A stretch of DNA of 21,468 nt from Nitrospirota bacterium (GTDB lineage: Bacteria; Nitrospirota; Thermodesulfovibrionia; Thermodesulfovibrionales; JdFR-85), in assembly GCA_015485235.1 (NCBI GenBank), contig WFTX01000077.1, positions 1-21,468 of the forward strand. The letters are read 5' to 3'. This document shows, piece after piece, positions 1 to 7,421 of this stretch. The translations under genes and the position numbers were made by a program. Under the pieces are notes generated by a model. That model searched no databases, was not told the origin of the DNA, and saw nothing but the letters and a program-made list of their open reading frames with translations. How positions within the stretch are numbered: position 1 is the first letter of the stretch; each line of letters begins with the position of its first letter.

Positions 1-2
1 CT

Positions 3-56
3 GATAAGGTGCTTCCTATCAATGAAATTGCAGGAGAGATAATCAATTCCGTGTAG
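3..56 (+). CDS. C-terminal end of an upstream gene (partial)
   Basis: An open frame enters from the left edge and ends at TAG 54-56, encoding 17 residues (DKVLPINEIAGEIINSV). A rho-independent terminator follows 30 bases later, as expected for the end of a plus-strand transcription unit. The motif VLPxxEIA resembles the tail of CheB-type methylesterases, but 17 residues are too few for an assignment. The other two forward frames contain early stops. Confidence 0.4.
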   Translation, partial: DKVLPINEIAGEIINSV

Positions 57-86
57 CCATCCTACCCCTCCTCATTCCTCCCCTCG

Positions 87-125
87 GGCTGGTTCGTTTA
101 CCCCCGGCGAACCAGCCTCTCTTTT
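87..125 (+). terminator. Rho-independent terminator
   Basis: A perfect 10-bp stem (GGCTGGTTCG at 87-96 with CGAACCAGCC at 108-117) has an 11-nt loop and is followed by TCTCTTTT. It lies just after the stop of the left-edge gene and separates it from ftsH. Confidence 0.85.
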
Positions 126-206
126 GTGAGTAAAACCTCAGCACACAACGTCAAGGCCAACCATTACAGAATAAATCCCGAGCATTCAGGCCTTCCCTGC
201 TGATTG

Positions 207-239
207 CGTATGAGGGTACTTGTAAGACACCCTCATACG
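207..239. repeat. Perfect 11-bp inverted repeat upstream of ftsH
   Basis: CGTATGAGGGT (207-217) is exactly complementary to ACCCTCATACG (229-239) with an 11-nt gap. No T-run follows, so it is a poor terminator. It lies about 50 bases upstream of the probable ftsH extended -10 element and could be an operator or an upstream hairpin. Confidence 0.6.
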
Positions 240-289
240 TTACCGACCCGGACTGCTCGGGGAAATGAAGACAGCTTTTCCTGCAGCAA

Positions 290-298
290 TGTTATAAT
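290..298 (+). promoter_or_regulatory. Extended -10 promoter of ftsH
   Basis: TGTTATAAT fits the extended -10 pattern TG-N-TATAAT. The only -35-like sequence is weak (AAGACA, 268-273). Transcription would start near 305, three to four bases before the ATG at 309, giving an almost leaderless message. This agrees with the absence of a Shine-Dalgarno sequence there. Confidence 0.5.
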
Positions 299-308
299 GT
301 ATGTGAAC

Positions 309-2219
309 ATGGAGAAGGGCAAGGACATCGGAGAGATCCTGGAGAAGCTGAAGAGCCCCCAGGCGAGGGTCGGCATAGCGCTGCTGCTCATTACGGTTGT
401 CATGTTTCTCTGGAGCAGCTACTTCGGTACTCCAGGACCTGCACACTACAATATCACCTACAGCCAGTTCCTTGAAGAGCTCAACAGAGGGAACGTAAAG
501 TCCGTCACGATACAGGATCTGGAAATGACCGGGGAATTCATGGAAAAGGTTCCAATCCAGTTTCCGAACACCCTGAAGCCGGTCCCTGTCAAATACTTTC
601 AGACATTCCTGCCTTCCTTCCAGGGAGAGGGGCTCCTCTCATTACTGCAGGAAAAACAGGTGACAATCAATGTCAAGCCTCCGGAAAAGCGTTCCCTCCT
701 CTGGTCGTTCATACTCGGCATACTTCCCTGGGTACTGATTATCGGAGTCTGGGTGCTGATAATGAGAAGGGCACAGCGTGTCCAGGGAGGGCCCGGGGGG
801 CTCTTCACCTTCGGTGCCAGCAAGGCAAGGGTCTACGATTTCAAGGAAAAGACGGCTGTAACATTCCAGGATGTCGCGGGTATGAAGAATGCCAAGGTGG
901 AGCTTGGAGAGACTGTGGAGTTCCTTAAGTCGCCTGAGAAGTTCAAGAGACTGGGGGCTAATGTACCCAAGGGCGTACTCCTGATAGGCCCGCCAGGCAC
1001 GGGAAAGACACTCCTTGCACGGGCGATTGCAGGTGAAGCGGGTGTGCCCTTTTTCAGCATCAGTGCATCAGAATTCATAGAGATGTTTGTAGGGGTCGGG
1101 GCCTCACGTGTCAGGGACATGTTCAAGAAGGCAAAGGAGACCCAGCCAAGCATAATATTCATTGACGAGATTGATGCAGTCGGCAGAACGAGGGGGGCAG
1201 GCCTCGGCGGAGGCCATGACGAGAGGGAACAGACCCTCAACCAGCTTCTGAGCGAGATGGATGGTTTTGAACCCCATGAGGAGGTGATTGTCCTGGCCGC
1301 AACGAACAGACCCGATGTCCTTGACCCGGCCCTGCTCAGGCCCGGTCGTTTTGACAGGCACATCGTGATTGACAGGCCCGGATGGGAAGACCGGAAGGCC
1401 ATCCTTGAGGTTCACGTAAGAGACAAGGCCCTTGCAGATGATGTGGACCTCGAAAGGATAGCAAAGGGGACTCCCGGCATGACAGGAGCGGACCTTGAAA
1501 ACCTCACTAATGAGGCTGCCCTGATTGCGATACGGAAAAACAAGGAGAGTATAGACAGCGAAGATTTTGAAGAGGCAAAGGACAAGATTCTCATGGGCAC
1601 TGTCAGAGAGGAATCAATAAGTGACCTTGAGAAACGGATAACCGCCTACCATGAGGCGGGGCATGTTCTTGTTGCCCGGGAGATGCCGAACACGGACCCT
1701 GTTCACAAGGTAAGTATAATTCCCCGTGGCATGGCCATGGGGGTGACACAACTCCTGCCTGAAGAAGACAGGCACTATTATCCCAAAAGCTATCTCATGA
1801 GCAAACTCAGCGTCGCCCTCGGGGGGAGGGTTGCTGAGAAGATCGTCTTCAATGACGTAAGCTCCGGGGCCCAGAACGACCTGAAGGATGCCACATCCCT
1901 TGCAGAAAAGATGGTCGCCCAGTGGGGCATGAGTGATAAGGTGGGGCCTCTCAGCCTGGGGAGGGGAGAGGAGCACCCCTTTCTTGGAAGAGAACTCGCC
2001 ATGCCCAAGCATTACAGCGAGGATATGGCATGGCTTATGGACCAGGAGATCAGAAGGTTCATATTAGAGGCTGAAAAGAAGGCAGAGGAGGTCCTCCTGA
2101 AGAACAGGCATGTCCTTGATGCCCTGGCCGGGGCCCTCATAGAAGAAGAGACCCTTGAAGGAAAGGATATAGAGCGGATAGTAAGGGAGGCAAGGGAGAA
2201 GCAGGGCAGCAGCAGTTGA
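309..2219 (+). CDS. ftsH: ATP-dependent zinc metalloprotease FtsH
   Basis: FtsH is a membrane-anchored AAA+ protease that extracts and degrades misfolded membrane proteins and regulators such as sigma-32 and LpxC in some bacteria. From the ATG at 309 it has 636 residues, a normal length. Visible elements are TM1 (about 21-37), a short periplasmic domain, TM2 (about 130-152), Walker A GPPGTGKT (227-234), pore motif FVG (about 260), Walker B IIFIDEID (282-289), the SRH region around TNRP...RPGRFDR (about 333-349), zinc motif HEAGH (448-452) and a likely third zinc ligand Asp in NDLKDAT (about 524). The frame is open upstream to 204, but that part has no FtsH-like sequence and would span the -10 box, so 309 is preferred. 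No clear Shine-Dalgarno is present. It converges on the OB-fold gene with one base between stop codons and no visible terminator. Confidence 0.95.
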   Translation: MEKGKDIGEILEKLKSPQARVGIALLLITVVMFLWSSYFGTPGPAHYNITYSQFLEELNRGNVKSVTIQDLEMTGEFMEKVPIQFPNTLKPVPVKYFQTFLPSFQGEGLLSLLQEKQVTINVKPPEKRSLLWSFILGILPWVLIIGVWVLIMRRAQRVQGGPGGLFTFGASKARVYDFKEKTAVTFQDVAGMKNAKVELGETVEFLKSPEKFKRLGANVPKGVLLIGPPGTGKTLLARAIAGEAGVPFFSISASEFIEMFVGVGASRVRDMFKKAKETQPSIIFIDEIDAVGRTRGAGLGGGHDEREQTLNQLLSEMDGFEPHEEVIVLAATNRPDVLDPALLRPGRFDRHIVIDRPGWEDRKAILEVHVRDKALADDVDLERIAKGTPGMTGADLENLTNEAALIAIRKNKESIDSEDFEEAKDKILMGTVREESISDLEKRITAYHEAGHVLVAREMPNTDPVHKVSIIPRGMAMGVTQLLPEEDRHYYPKSYLMSKLSVALGGRVAEKIVFNDVSSGAQNDLKDATSLAEKMVAQWGMSDKVGPLSLGRGEEHPFLGRELAMPKHYSEDMAWLMDQEIRRFILEAEKKAEEVLLKNRHVLDALAGALIEEETLEGKDIERIVREAREKQGSSS

Positions 2220-2220
2220 C

Positions 2221-2646
2221 TTATTTATTTTGAAAAGTCCTCCCCCGTCCTTCTCTCCATAGGGGCCTGAAGTTTTCGTCCCTGAAATGGTAAAGGCTGC
2301 CTGTTCCGGTATCCTTTATTGAATGGGCAATGATATATAAAATCCCCTTCCTGTCATAGAGCTTGGAGCCTGTCACCTCAAGGGTGATCCCCTCTTTCAA
2401 GTCAAATCCAATCTGTTCATGGTACCAGTACGGCCCGGTGATTACGTGGAACTCCTTCACCCCTGTATCAAGGACGAACATTCGTGGCCCCCGCATCCCC
2501 TCAAGCACTGATGTTACCCTGCCGGAGACGGTTATCTCGGTGTTCAGGTCATACCTGTCGGCAAGGTCAGATGCAATGGCCACCGCGACCGAAAAAAACA
2601 CTACAGCCACCAGAAAGATGACGGTCTTCAATCCTCTCGCTCTCAT
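2221..2646 (-). CDS. Exported OB-fold-like protein (second paralogue)
   Basis: A 141-residue protein with an N-terminal signal or anchor segment (about 8-26). The mature part is a small beta-rich domain resembling an OB fold: an opening TVSGRV strand, a central GPYWYHE motif, and a C-terminal RDENFRPLWREGRG motif. The gene at 3591-4046 has the same architecture (GPYWYWE, then RD...PLWRGGRR), so the two are paralogues. The ATG overlaps the TGA of the DUF4405 gene (ATGA), indicating translational coupling. It is the last gene of the sigma-54-type operon. Exact function is unknown; binding of a ligand or cofactor in the periplasm is inference. Confidence 0.8.
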   Translation of the reverse strand: MRARGLKTVIFLVAVVFFSVAVAIASDLADRYDLNTEITVSGRVTSVLEGMRGPRMFVLDTGVKEFHVITGPYWYHEQIGFDLKEGITLEVTGSKLYDRKGILYIIAHSIKDTGTGSLYHFRDENFRPLWREGRGRTFQNK

Positions 2647-3530
2647 TTTTCCTTCACCGGTATATAATCGCTGACAAGGATTGTCTTCAGTACCTCCAGG
2701 GGGTTTATTCCGTTCCGCTCTGCAATTTTCTTAAGTGTATCATCTTTATCTGGCTTAATACCAGCCTTCTCAAGCCTTTCCATCACATCGGTGAGCTTCA
2801 GTCCCTGTTCGCTACAGATCTCAGGGAGTTTCTTCCTCCCAACGCCGGAGCCTGCAAAGAGTTCCTCCACCCTCTCCGGCGTAAACTCAACAGTGGGGGT
2901 GGCGGTCTTTTCCTCATACTTTTTCATAACAAGGTAGAGGTCCATCGGGGAGAGACGGTTTTCCGCTGCAATCACCTTTAATGAGTCATCTGTGCTTTTT
3001 ACCCTTATCCCCTTCCGCTTGAATTCTGCAAGTGTCTTCTCGAGGTCAATCTGCATCTTTTTCGCAAAGACCTTCAGTGAGGTCAGCTCTGCATGGCCAT
3101 AGGGAGGCTCATACTCCTTGCTTACCACCCACTGCTCCTTTATGTATTCGTTAAGGTCAATCACATATTGAAGGGGCGGCAGATGGTAGAATGCGCTTAT
3201 GACCACAATTACAGAGAGCACCGTGGCAAGGCCCAGTTCTTTCCGGAGTTTGATCCCGCCGGATATCCTGTTGATTATATAGTTCATCAGGGCACGCCAG
3301 TTATAGTAGAGGTGAAACGAACCTGCTACCAGAAAGAGCAGGCTTGATATTATATGGATGTTGTCCCAGTCGGTCTTGCTGAGTCCCATGAACCGCCAGT
3401 CCACCCAGTAGGCAACCCTGCCGTAGGGTACTATATAAAGGACAAGCCCTGTTATTGACATTACAAGAAAGCCTGAGAGTGTCAGAAACGAGATGAAGCC
3501 TCTTGTGTGAAATCCTCTATTGTTTTTCAT
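2643..3530 (-). CDS. DUF4405-type membrane protein with two tandem C-terminal repeats
   Basis: About 295 residues. The N-terminal half has three membrane segments (about 11-35, 58-77 and 98-117) with histidines at about 8, 59, 73 and 116. The pattern matches DUF4405/cytochrome b561-like proteins, in which such His residues can hold heme b. The C-terminal part, about 175 residues, is soluble and contains two related 51-residue units (about 152-202 and 235-285), each with a GI(R/K)xK...D(D/S)(S/T)LKxIA..N.(L/I)(S/N)P pattern. An ATG at 3536 also exists, but the AGGAGG at 3538-3543 lies only one base from it and seven bases from the ATG at 3530, so 3530 is chosen. It overlaps the downstream OB-fold gene by 4 bases. 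Electron transfer is inferred from the fold only. Confidence 0.8.
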   Translation of the reverse strand: MKNNRGFHTRGFISFLTLSGFLVMSITGLVLYIVPYGRVAYWVDWRFMGLSKTDWDNIHIISSLLFLVAGSFHLYYNWRALMNYIINRISGGIKLRKELGLATVLSVIVVISAFYHLPPLQYVIDLNEYIKEQWVVSKEYEPPYGHAELTSLKVFAKKMQIDLEKTLAEFKRKGIRVKSTDDSLKVIAAENRLSPMDLYLVMKKYEEKTATPTVEFTPERVEELFAGSGVGRKKLPEICSEQGLKLTDVMERLEKAGIKPDKDDTLKKIAERNGINPLEVLKTILVSDYIPVKEK

Positions 3531-3541
3531 ATCCATTCCTC

Positions 3542-3583
3542 CTGAAGTCAGAGGGCTCCTGAAAAGAGAGGAGCCCCCTTCAG
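3542..3583 (-). promoter_or_regulatory. Intercistronic hairpin
   Basis: A two-part stem: outer CTGAAG/CTTCAG (3542-3547 with 3578-3583) and inner GGGCTCCT/AGGAGCCC (3553-3560 with 3569-3576), with an 8-nt loop. It lies between the OB-fold gene (stop 3591) and the DUF4405 gene and overlaps the latter's Shine-Dalgarno. No T-run follows on the minus strand, so mRNA processing or translational control is more likely than termination. Confidence 0.5.
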
Positions 3584-3590
3584 TCTGTTT

Positions 3591-4046
3591 TTATTGAGTG
3601 AAATTTCTTCTGCCTCCACGCCAGAGGGGAGCACCGGTTTCCGAATCCCTCAGTGTGAGGGTCTGGCCCTCTACAGTGATAGAGGTTGCGATATTCCTGA
3701 CGGCATCGGAGAATTCAACCTTGAATGCATTCACAGTAACCACCTCGCCGATCTCAGGTCTCTCAATTCCCTTTGCCTCCCAGTACCAGTATGGACCGAT
3801 ACCATAGACGGTCTCAATGGAATCACCCGTGTCGATCAGAAGCCCGCTGCCGGGGATCCCGAAACTAACAACCGCACCGGTAATGGTCACAGGTGTTCCG
3901 TCAAAAAGGGAAAGGAGACATGCACCGCCTCCCTGCTGAATGCCACCTGCACCAGCCATCCCGGGGCCCTTACCTGCAATGGCGCCAATGGCGAAGAGCA
4001 GCACCACTGAAACTGTCAGTACCGTGATAATGGTTTTCTTCTTCAT
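3591..4046 (-). CDS. Exported OB-fold-like protein (first paralogue)
   Basis: A 151-residue protein starting at the ATG at 4044-4046, which has AGGAGG (plus-strand CCTCCT at 4055-4060) eight bases upstream. The frame stays open further upstream but runs antisense-like through the neighbour and lacks a ribosome site. A signal peptide (about 1-24, ending AIA) precedes a Gly-rich linker and an OB-like domain beginning VTITGAV, with the GPYWYWE motif and a C-terminal RDSETGAPLWRGGRR. It is a paralogue of the protein at 2221-2646. It is the second gene of the predicted sigma-54 operon and is probably periplasmic. The biochemical role is not known. Confidence 0.82.
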   Translation of the reverse strand: MKKKTIITVLTVSVVLLFAIGAIAGKGPGMAGAGGIQQGGGACLLSLFDGTPVTITGAVVSFGIPGSGLLIDTGDSIETVYGIGPYWYWEAKGIERPEIGEVVTVNAFKVEFSDAVRNIATSITVEGQTLTLRDSETGAPLWRGGRRNFTQ

Positions 4047-4119
4047 ATCTTTATCCTCCTTTTTTTCTGGATTTACAAAATGGCTCATGCCAAAAGCCAC
4101 TGCCTCTTGTGGTGGTACT

Positions 4120-4407
4120 TTACATTCCGCCTCTGCCAAAACCCTTTCTCTGCATCCTGCCCTGACCCATCTTGCCGGCTCCCATTTTTCTGCCTGCATA
4201 CCTGCTTCGTTCCTCAGGGGACAACTGCTGCATCCTGCTCTGCCACTCCTTTCTGAAGGCATCCCTCTCTTCAGGGCTTGCGCTCTGAAGTGTGCCTCTG
4301 ATCCTGGAGAGTTCCTCTGTTGAGTAGCTGGAGTAGTCGGTGACAGCATAGGCTACGCCGCCAAGCATCATGGCCATGGTAATGATTGTGGCTCCCAGTT
4401 TCTTCAT
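4120..4407 (-). CDS. Small exported DUF1104/Spy-like protein
   Basis: 95 residues. A signal peptide (about 1-21, ending VAYA) is followed by a short helical domain with YSTEEL...SPEERDAFRKEW...LSPEERSRY, the pattern of DUF1104 and reminiscent of Spy/ZraP/LTXXQ periplasmic proteins. The tail (about 72-95) is basic and rich in Gly and Met (KMGQGRMQRKGFGRGGM), possibly metal- or membrane-interacting. AGGAGGTG (plus 4415-4422) lies seven bases before the ATG. It is the first gene after the sigma-54 promoter and lies close to a ZraSR-like pair, so a ZraP-like envelope role is a reasonable inference. Confidence 0.75.
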   Translation of the reverse strand: MKKLGATIITMAMMLGGVAYAVTDYSSYSTEELSRIRGTLQSASPEERDAFRKEWQSRMQQLSPEERSRYAGRKMGAGKMGQGRMQRKGFGRGGM

Positions 4408-4450
4408 CCTTGTTCACCTCCTTTCTCCTTGATTCGTTGCCACTCATAAG

Positions 4451-4466
4451 GGCAAGAGGCATGCCA
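4451..4466 (-). promoter_or_regulatory. Sigma-54 (RpoN) promoter of the four-gene operon
   Basis: Read on the minus strand, TGGCATG-CCTC-TTGCC keeps the invariant GG and GC with exactly 10 bases between them, matching TGGCAYR-N4-TTGCW except at the last position. Transcription would start near 4440, giving a leader of about 33 nt before the ATG at 4407. A GAFTGA-bearing sigma-54 activator is encoded close by (4831-6162). Confidence 0.8.
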
Positions 4467-4518
4467 GTCAATAAAACGCTTTAATATCAACAGATTATCC
4501 TCTGAAATAGTCAGGATG

Positions 4519-4556
4519 AGATGCAAACACTGCACTTGAATGCAAAATTTGCATCT
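4519..4556. promoter_or_regulatory. Candidate enhancer site (UAS) for the NtrC-type regulator
   Basis: ATGCAAA occurs at 4521-4527 and 4540-4546, and its complement TTTGCAT at 4548-4554. The last two form a 15-bp palindrome centred on 4547, and AGATGCAAA/TTTGCATCT form an outer inverted pair. The block lies about 80-115 bases upstream of the predicted sigma-54 start, the usual distance for such activator sites. Confidence 0.5.
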
Positions 4557-4830
4557 ACAGATTGTGGAATTCTGTCGGAAAGCAGTGGCGTCCAGAATAA
4601 TCTCATTGTTCAGGGAGAGGTGGTATGTCAGACTTTATATTTTGTGATTCAATCATCATTGCATCAGATGGGCGTTATGAGACGCCTTCACCTGCCTTCT
4701 CACAGAGTTCGGGATAAACTTTAGGAGCCGTGCCGCTCGAAGCGAGTCCCCGAACGAGTCCGTACCGGAAACGCGAAGAGCCGCATCGACCTTACCGGGA
4801 AATATCCTGGACAGATATAGTAGGGCAGGG
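4557..4830. other. Gene-free stretch between the sigma-54 promoter region and the regulator gene
   Basis: No convincing gene is visible. A 30-codon frame (4625-4717, +) starts near a GAGAGG sequence but has no recognisable features. Short hairpins occur (GGCGT/ACGCC at 4671-4686; CTCGAAGCGAG near 4735-4746). The part from 4720 to 4790 is markedly C+G-richer than 4470-4660. No clear terminator was found downstream of the regulator's stop. Confidence 0.4.
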
Positions 4831-6162
4831 TTATATCAACCCGTATTCCTTGATCTTGTACTGCAGTGTCCGGAGGGATATGCCGAGGGCCTCGGCGGTC
4901 TTTCGTCTGTTACCGCCAAAGCGGCTGAGGGCCTCCTGAATGGCCTTCTTTTCAACCTCCCTGAGGGAACCTGTAACGGTCCCTGAAGGGCCCTCTGTGG
5001 TCAGTTCAATCCGTGAGAGGTCAAGAACCCCTCCCCTGGAGAGAATAACGGCCCGTTCAATCACATTCTGAAGTTCACGCACATTGCCGGGCCAGTGGTA
5101 GGAGGCAAGCCTCTTCATGTCGCTTTCTGATATCTCAAGGTCCGGTTTACCCAGTCTTCTGGAGACGGCAGAGACCAGATAGTTCGCAATGGCAGGAATT
5201 GCATCTCTCCGTTCCCTCAGGGGTTTCAGTCTTACGGGAAAGACATTCAGCCTGAAGTAAAGGTCTTCCCTGAACCTGCCTTCTGAAACCTCCTGTTGAA
5301 GGTCCTTGTTGGTGGCACAGACAATCCTGGAATCCGTCTTCAGCGTGGCGTTACTTCCGAGACGCTCAAAGGTCCCGTCCTGAAGAACCCTCAGGAGTTT
5401 TGCCTGAAGTGGCCTATCCATCTCCCCGATCTCGTCAAGGAATATGGTCCCCTCAGAGGCGATCTCAAACTTTCCCTTTTTTGTTGATGTCGCTCCTGTG
5501 AAGGCACCCTTTTCGTGACCAAAGAACTCACTCTCAAGGAGGTGTTCCGGCACTGAGGCGCAGTTCACCTCTACAAAGGCACCCTTTCTCTCACTCAGTT
5601 GATGGATTACCCGTGCAATAACACCCTTGCCTGTGCCTGTTTCACCTGTAAGGAGCACCGTTGTGTCGGCAGTCGCAACCGCCTTCAGGTCCTCAAGGAC
5701 GTCTTCCATCCCTGCAAAGACTATCTCAAGGGGCGGGAGCCCCTTCAGCGCCTCTGACTTGAGTGCCCTGTTTTCATCCAGCAGTCTTCTCCGCTCGAAG
5801 GCCCGCCTTATCACAGCCCTTATCTCCTCCGGCTCCCTGAGGGGCTTGAGGATATAGTCCAGTGCACCCATCTTCATTGACTGGATCGCCGACTCTATGG
5901 TCCCGTAGGCGGTAAGTACAATGAAGTCCACATCACTGTACCGCTTGCCGTATTCTTCCATCAGTCTCAGCCCGTCCATGCGGGGCATCCTGAGGTCGGT
6001 GATAACCAGGTCAGGCCTCCGGGCCTCAGCGGCAGTCAATGCCTCCCTGCCGTCCCTTGCCGTAAGGACCTGATAGCCATCGTCCTCAAGAATCCTCTTT
6101 AAAAGGAGGAGTATTGACTCCTCATCATCCACGACAAGTATGCGGTAGTTTTTCCTGTTCAT
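4831..6162 (-). CDS. Sigma-54-dependent NtrC-family response regulator (ZraR-like)
   Basis: 443 residues in three parts. A receiver domain (1-120) has acidic D12/D13, phospho-acceptor D56 in ITDLRMP, T84 and K106. A central AAA+ domain has Walker A GETGTGKG (173-180), the sigma-54-contact loop GAFTGA (219-224), Walker B TIFLDEIGEM (about 239-248) and the RFREDLYFRLNVFP region. A C-terminal Fis-type helix-turn-helix (about 398-443) ends LGISLRTLQYKIKEYG. When phosphorylated by the partner kinase it should remodel sigma-54 RNA polymerase. The ATG overlaps the kinase stop (ATGA), so the pair is co-translated. The consensus sigma-54 promoter at 4451-4466 is its most likely target. Confidence 0.93.
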   Translation of the reverse strand: MNRKNYRILVVDDEESILLLLKRILEDDGYQVLTARDGREALTAAEARRPDLVITDLRMPRMDGLRLMEEYGKRYSDVDFIVLTAYGTIESAIQSMKMGALDYILKPLREPEEIRAVIRRAFERRRLLDENRALKSEALKGLPPLEIVFAGMEDVLEDLKAVATADTTVLLTGETGTGKGVIARVIHQLSERKGAFVEVNCASVPEHLLESEFFGHEKGAFTGATSTKKGKFEIASEGTIFLDEIGEMDRPLQAKLLRVLQDGTFERLGSNATLKTDSRIVCATNKDLQQEVSEGRFREDLYFRLNVFPVRLKPLRERRDAIPAIANYLVSAVSRRLGKPDLEISESDMKRLASYHWPGNVRELQNVIERAVILSRGGVLDLSRIELTTEGPSGTVTGSLREVEKKAIQEALSRFGGNRRKTAEALGISLRTLQYKIKEYGLI

Positions 6163-7421
6163 CCAGTTCTCTCTGGGATCGTAATGGTCACAGTGGTTCC
6201 CTCGCCCCTGGTACTTATTATATCAACCCTGCCCCCGATTGCACCCACAAAGTCCAGGGCAACGGGCAGGCCGAGCCCCGTGCCCTTTGCCCTGGTGGTA
6301 AAGAAGGGCTCAGTGCTCTTTTCAAGGGTCTCCTCATCCATTCCCTCTCCCCTGTCTGTTATGCCTATCCTGATGCTGCCTCCTTCTTCTGTTACATAAA
6401 TCAGCACCTCTTCCCCTTCAGGTGAGGCATCAAGGGCGTTTTCAACTATATTGACAAGGGCGTGCCTCAACTTTTCCCTGTCAGTATAAATCATATAGTT
6501 TTCAGGAAGGGAGATGTTATGCCTGATAGAGACTCTCCTGTCGCTGAAGAGATCTCTGACCTCATCAAGCAACTGCCAGAGGGAAAACATCTCGGGCCTC
6601 ACCTCCTGCCCCTTGGCATAGAGAAGCAGGTCCTCTGAGAGGACCTCCAGTTTCTCTGACTCCGATACTATCACCTCAAACCCCTCCTTCATTGAGGGCT
6701 CATCCGATGCCTTTTCCTTCAGATACTGGGCAAATCCCTTGATTGCACTGAGTGGGCTTCTTATCTGATGGGCAAGGACGGCTGACATCTCTCCGAGCCT
6801 CAGCAGGTTCTGCCGGGCAAGTTCCCTCTGCGTCATGATGTCCACCTTTCGCAAGTATTTTACAAACAGAACGGTAAGGAGCCAGTAGAAGAGTACAAAT
6901 GTAAGGGCCGTTATCAGGTGGGCCCTTGCATGCCTCAGAGGAGCGGTGGCAGGATAGGTGTGAAGGGCGATCCTGAGAAGCATCCCCCCTGCCCCGAGGC
7001 TGTGTATATGAAGTGGCATGTCCAGCACATAGACCTTCTCGCCTGTGCCGAGTTCCCTGTAATAATAGACAGGTTTCCCGGATTTTATCCTTTCCCTGAT
7101 TTCTCCGTCATCTGATTTCTTTCCTATAAGGTTCCTGTTTGAGTGCAGAAGGATGGTCCCATCCCTGTCGTAGAGTGATATGAAGGCGATCTCCTCCCAG
7201 TTCTGTGCCCTGAGGATGTCAAGGAAGAGTCCCTCATCAATGCCGGTACGGTTCAGCGCCTGGTCAAGGGTTATACCTATGAAGTAGGAGATGTTCCGGA
7301 GAAGGGCCTCAGAGGTCTCCTCTGCGTTCCTGTAAGTATAGGTGATATGAAACAGGACCATCCCGGTGATAACCACCGCAACGATGAAGGGTATCATGTA
7401 TTTCAGCCGGTTTCTGTCCAT
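6159..7421 (-). CDS. Membrane sensor histidine kinase (ZraS/HydH-like)
   Basis: 420 residues. TM1 (about 8-26) and TM2 (about 170-188) enclose a periplasmic sensor region of about 140 residues with a Cache-like pattern (ISLYDRDGTILLHS; YVLDMPL). A HisKA domain follows with H-box LAHQIRSPLSAIKGF (H218). The HATPase domain has N-box NIVENALDAS (about 324-333), G1 DRGEGM (356-361), F-box EPFF (371-374) and G2 GTGLGL (380-385). The H-box type and NtrC-family partner match the ZraS/HydH group, which senses envelope or metal stress; the actual signal here is unknown. It overlaps the regulator gene by 4 bases. The Shine-Dalgarno is weak (AAAGG touching the ATG). Confidence 0.92.
   Translation of the reverse strand: MDRNRLKYMIPFIVAVVITGMVLFHITYTYRNAEETSEALLRNISYFIGITLDQALNRTGIDEGLFLDILRAQNWEEIAFISLYDRDGTILLHSNRNLIGKKSDDGEIRERIKSGKPVYYYRELGTGEKVYVLDMPLHIHSLGAGGMLLRIALHTYPATAPLRHARAHLITALTFVLFYWLLTVLFVKYLRKVDIMTQRELARQNLLRLGEMSAVLAHQIRSPLSAIKGFAQYLKEKASDEPSMKEGFEVIVSESEKLEVLSEDLLLYAKGQEVRPEMFSLWQLLDEVRDLFSDRRVSIRHNISLPENYMIYTDREKLRHALVNIVENALDASPEGEEVLIYVTEEGGSIRIGITDRGEGMDEETLEKSTEPFFTTRAKGTGLGLPVALDFVGAIGGRVDIISTRGEGTTVTITIPERTG

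Noticed and set aside
204..308. Upstream in-frame extension of ftsH
   Set aside because: It starts at TTG, contains the inverted repeat and the -10 box, and has no FtsH-like sequence.
4047..4349. Extended N-terminus for the OB-fold gene ending at 3591
   Set aside because: This part overlaps the DUF1104-like gene in another frame; the ATG at 4044-4046 has a perfect AGGAGG and begins a signal peptide.
4625..4717. A 30-codon plus-strand frame in the gap before the regulator
   Set aside because: A GAGAGG sequence precedes it, but the length and lack of any recognisable feature do not allow a gene call; noted only in the gap description.
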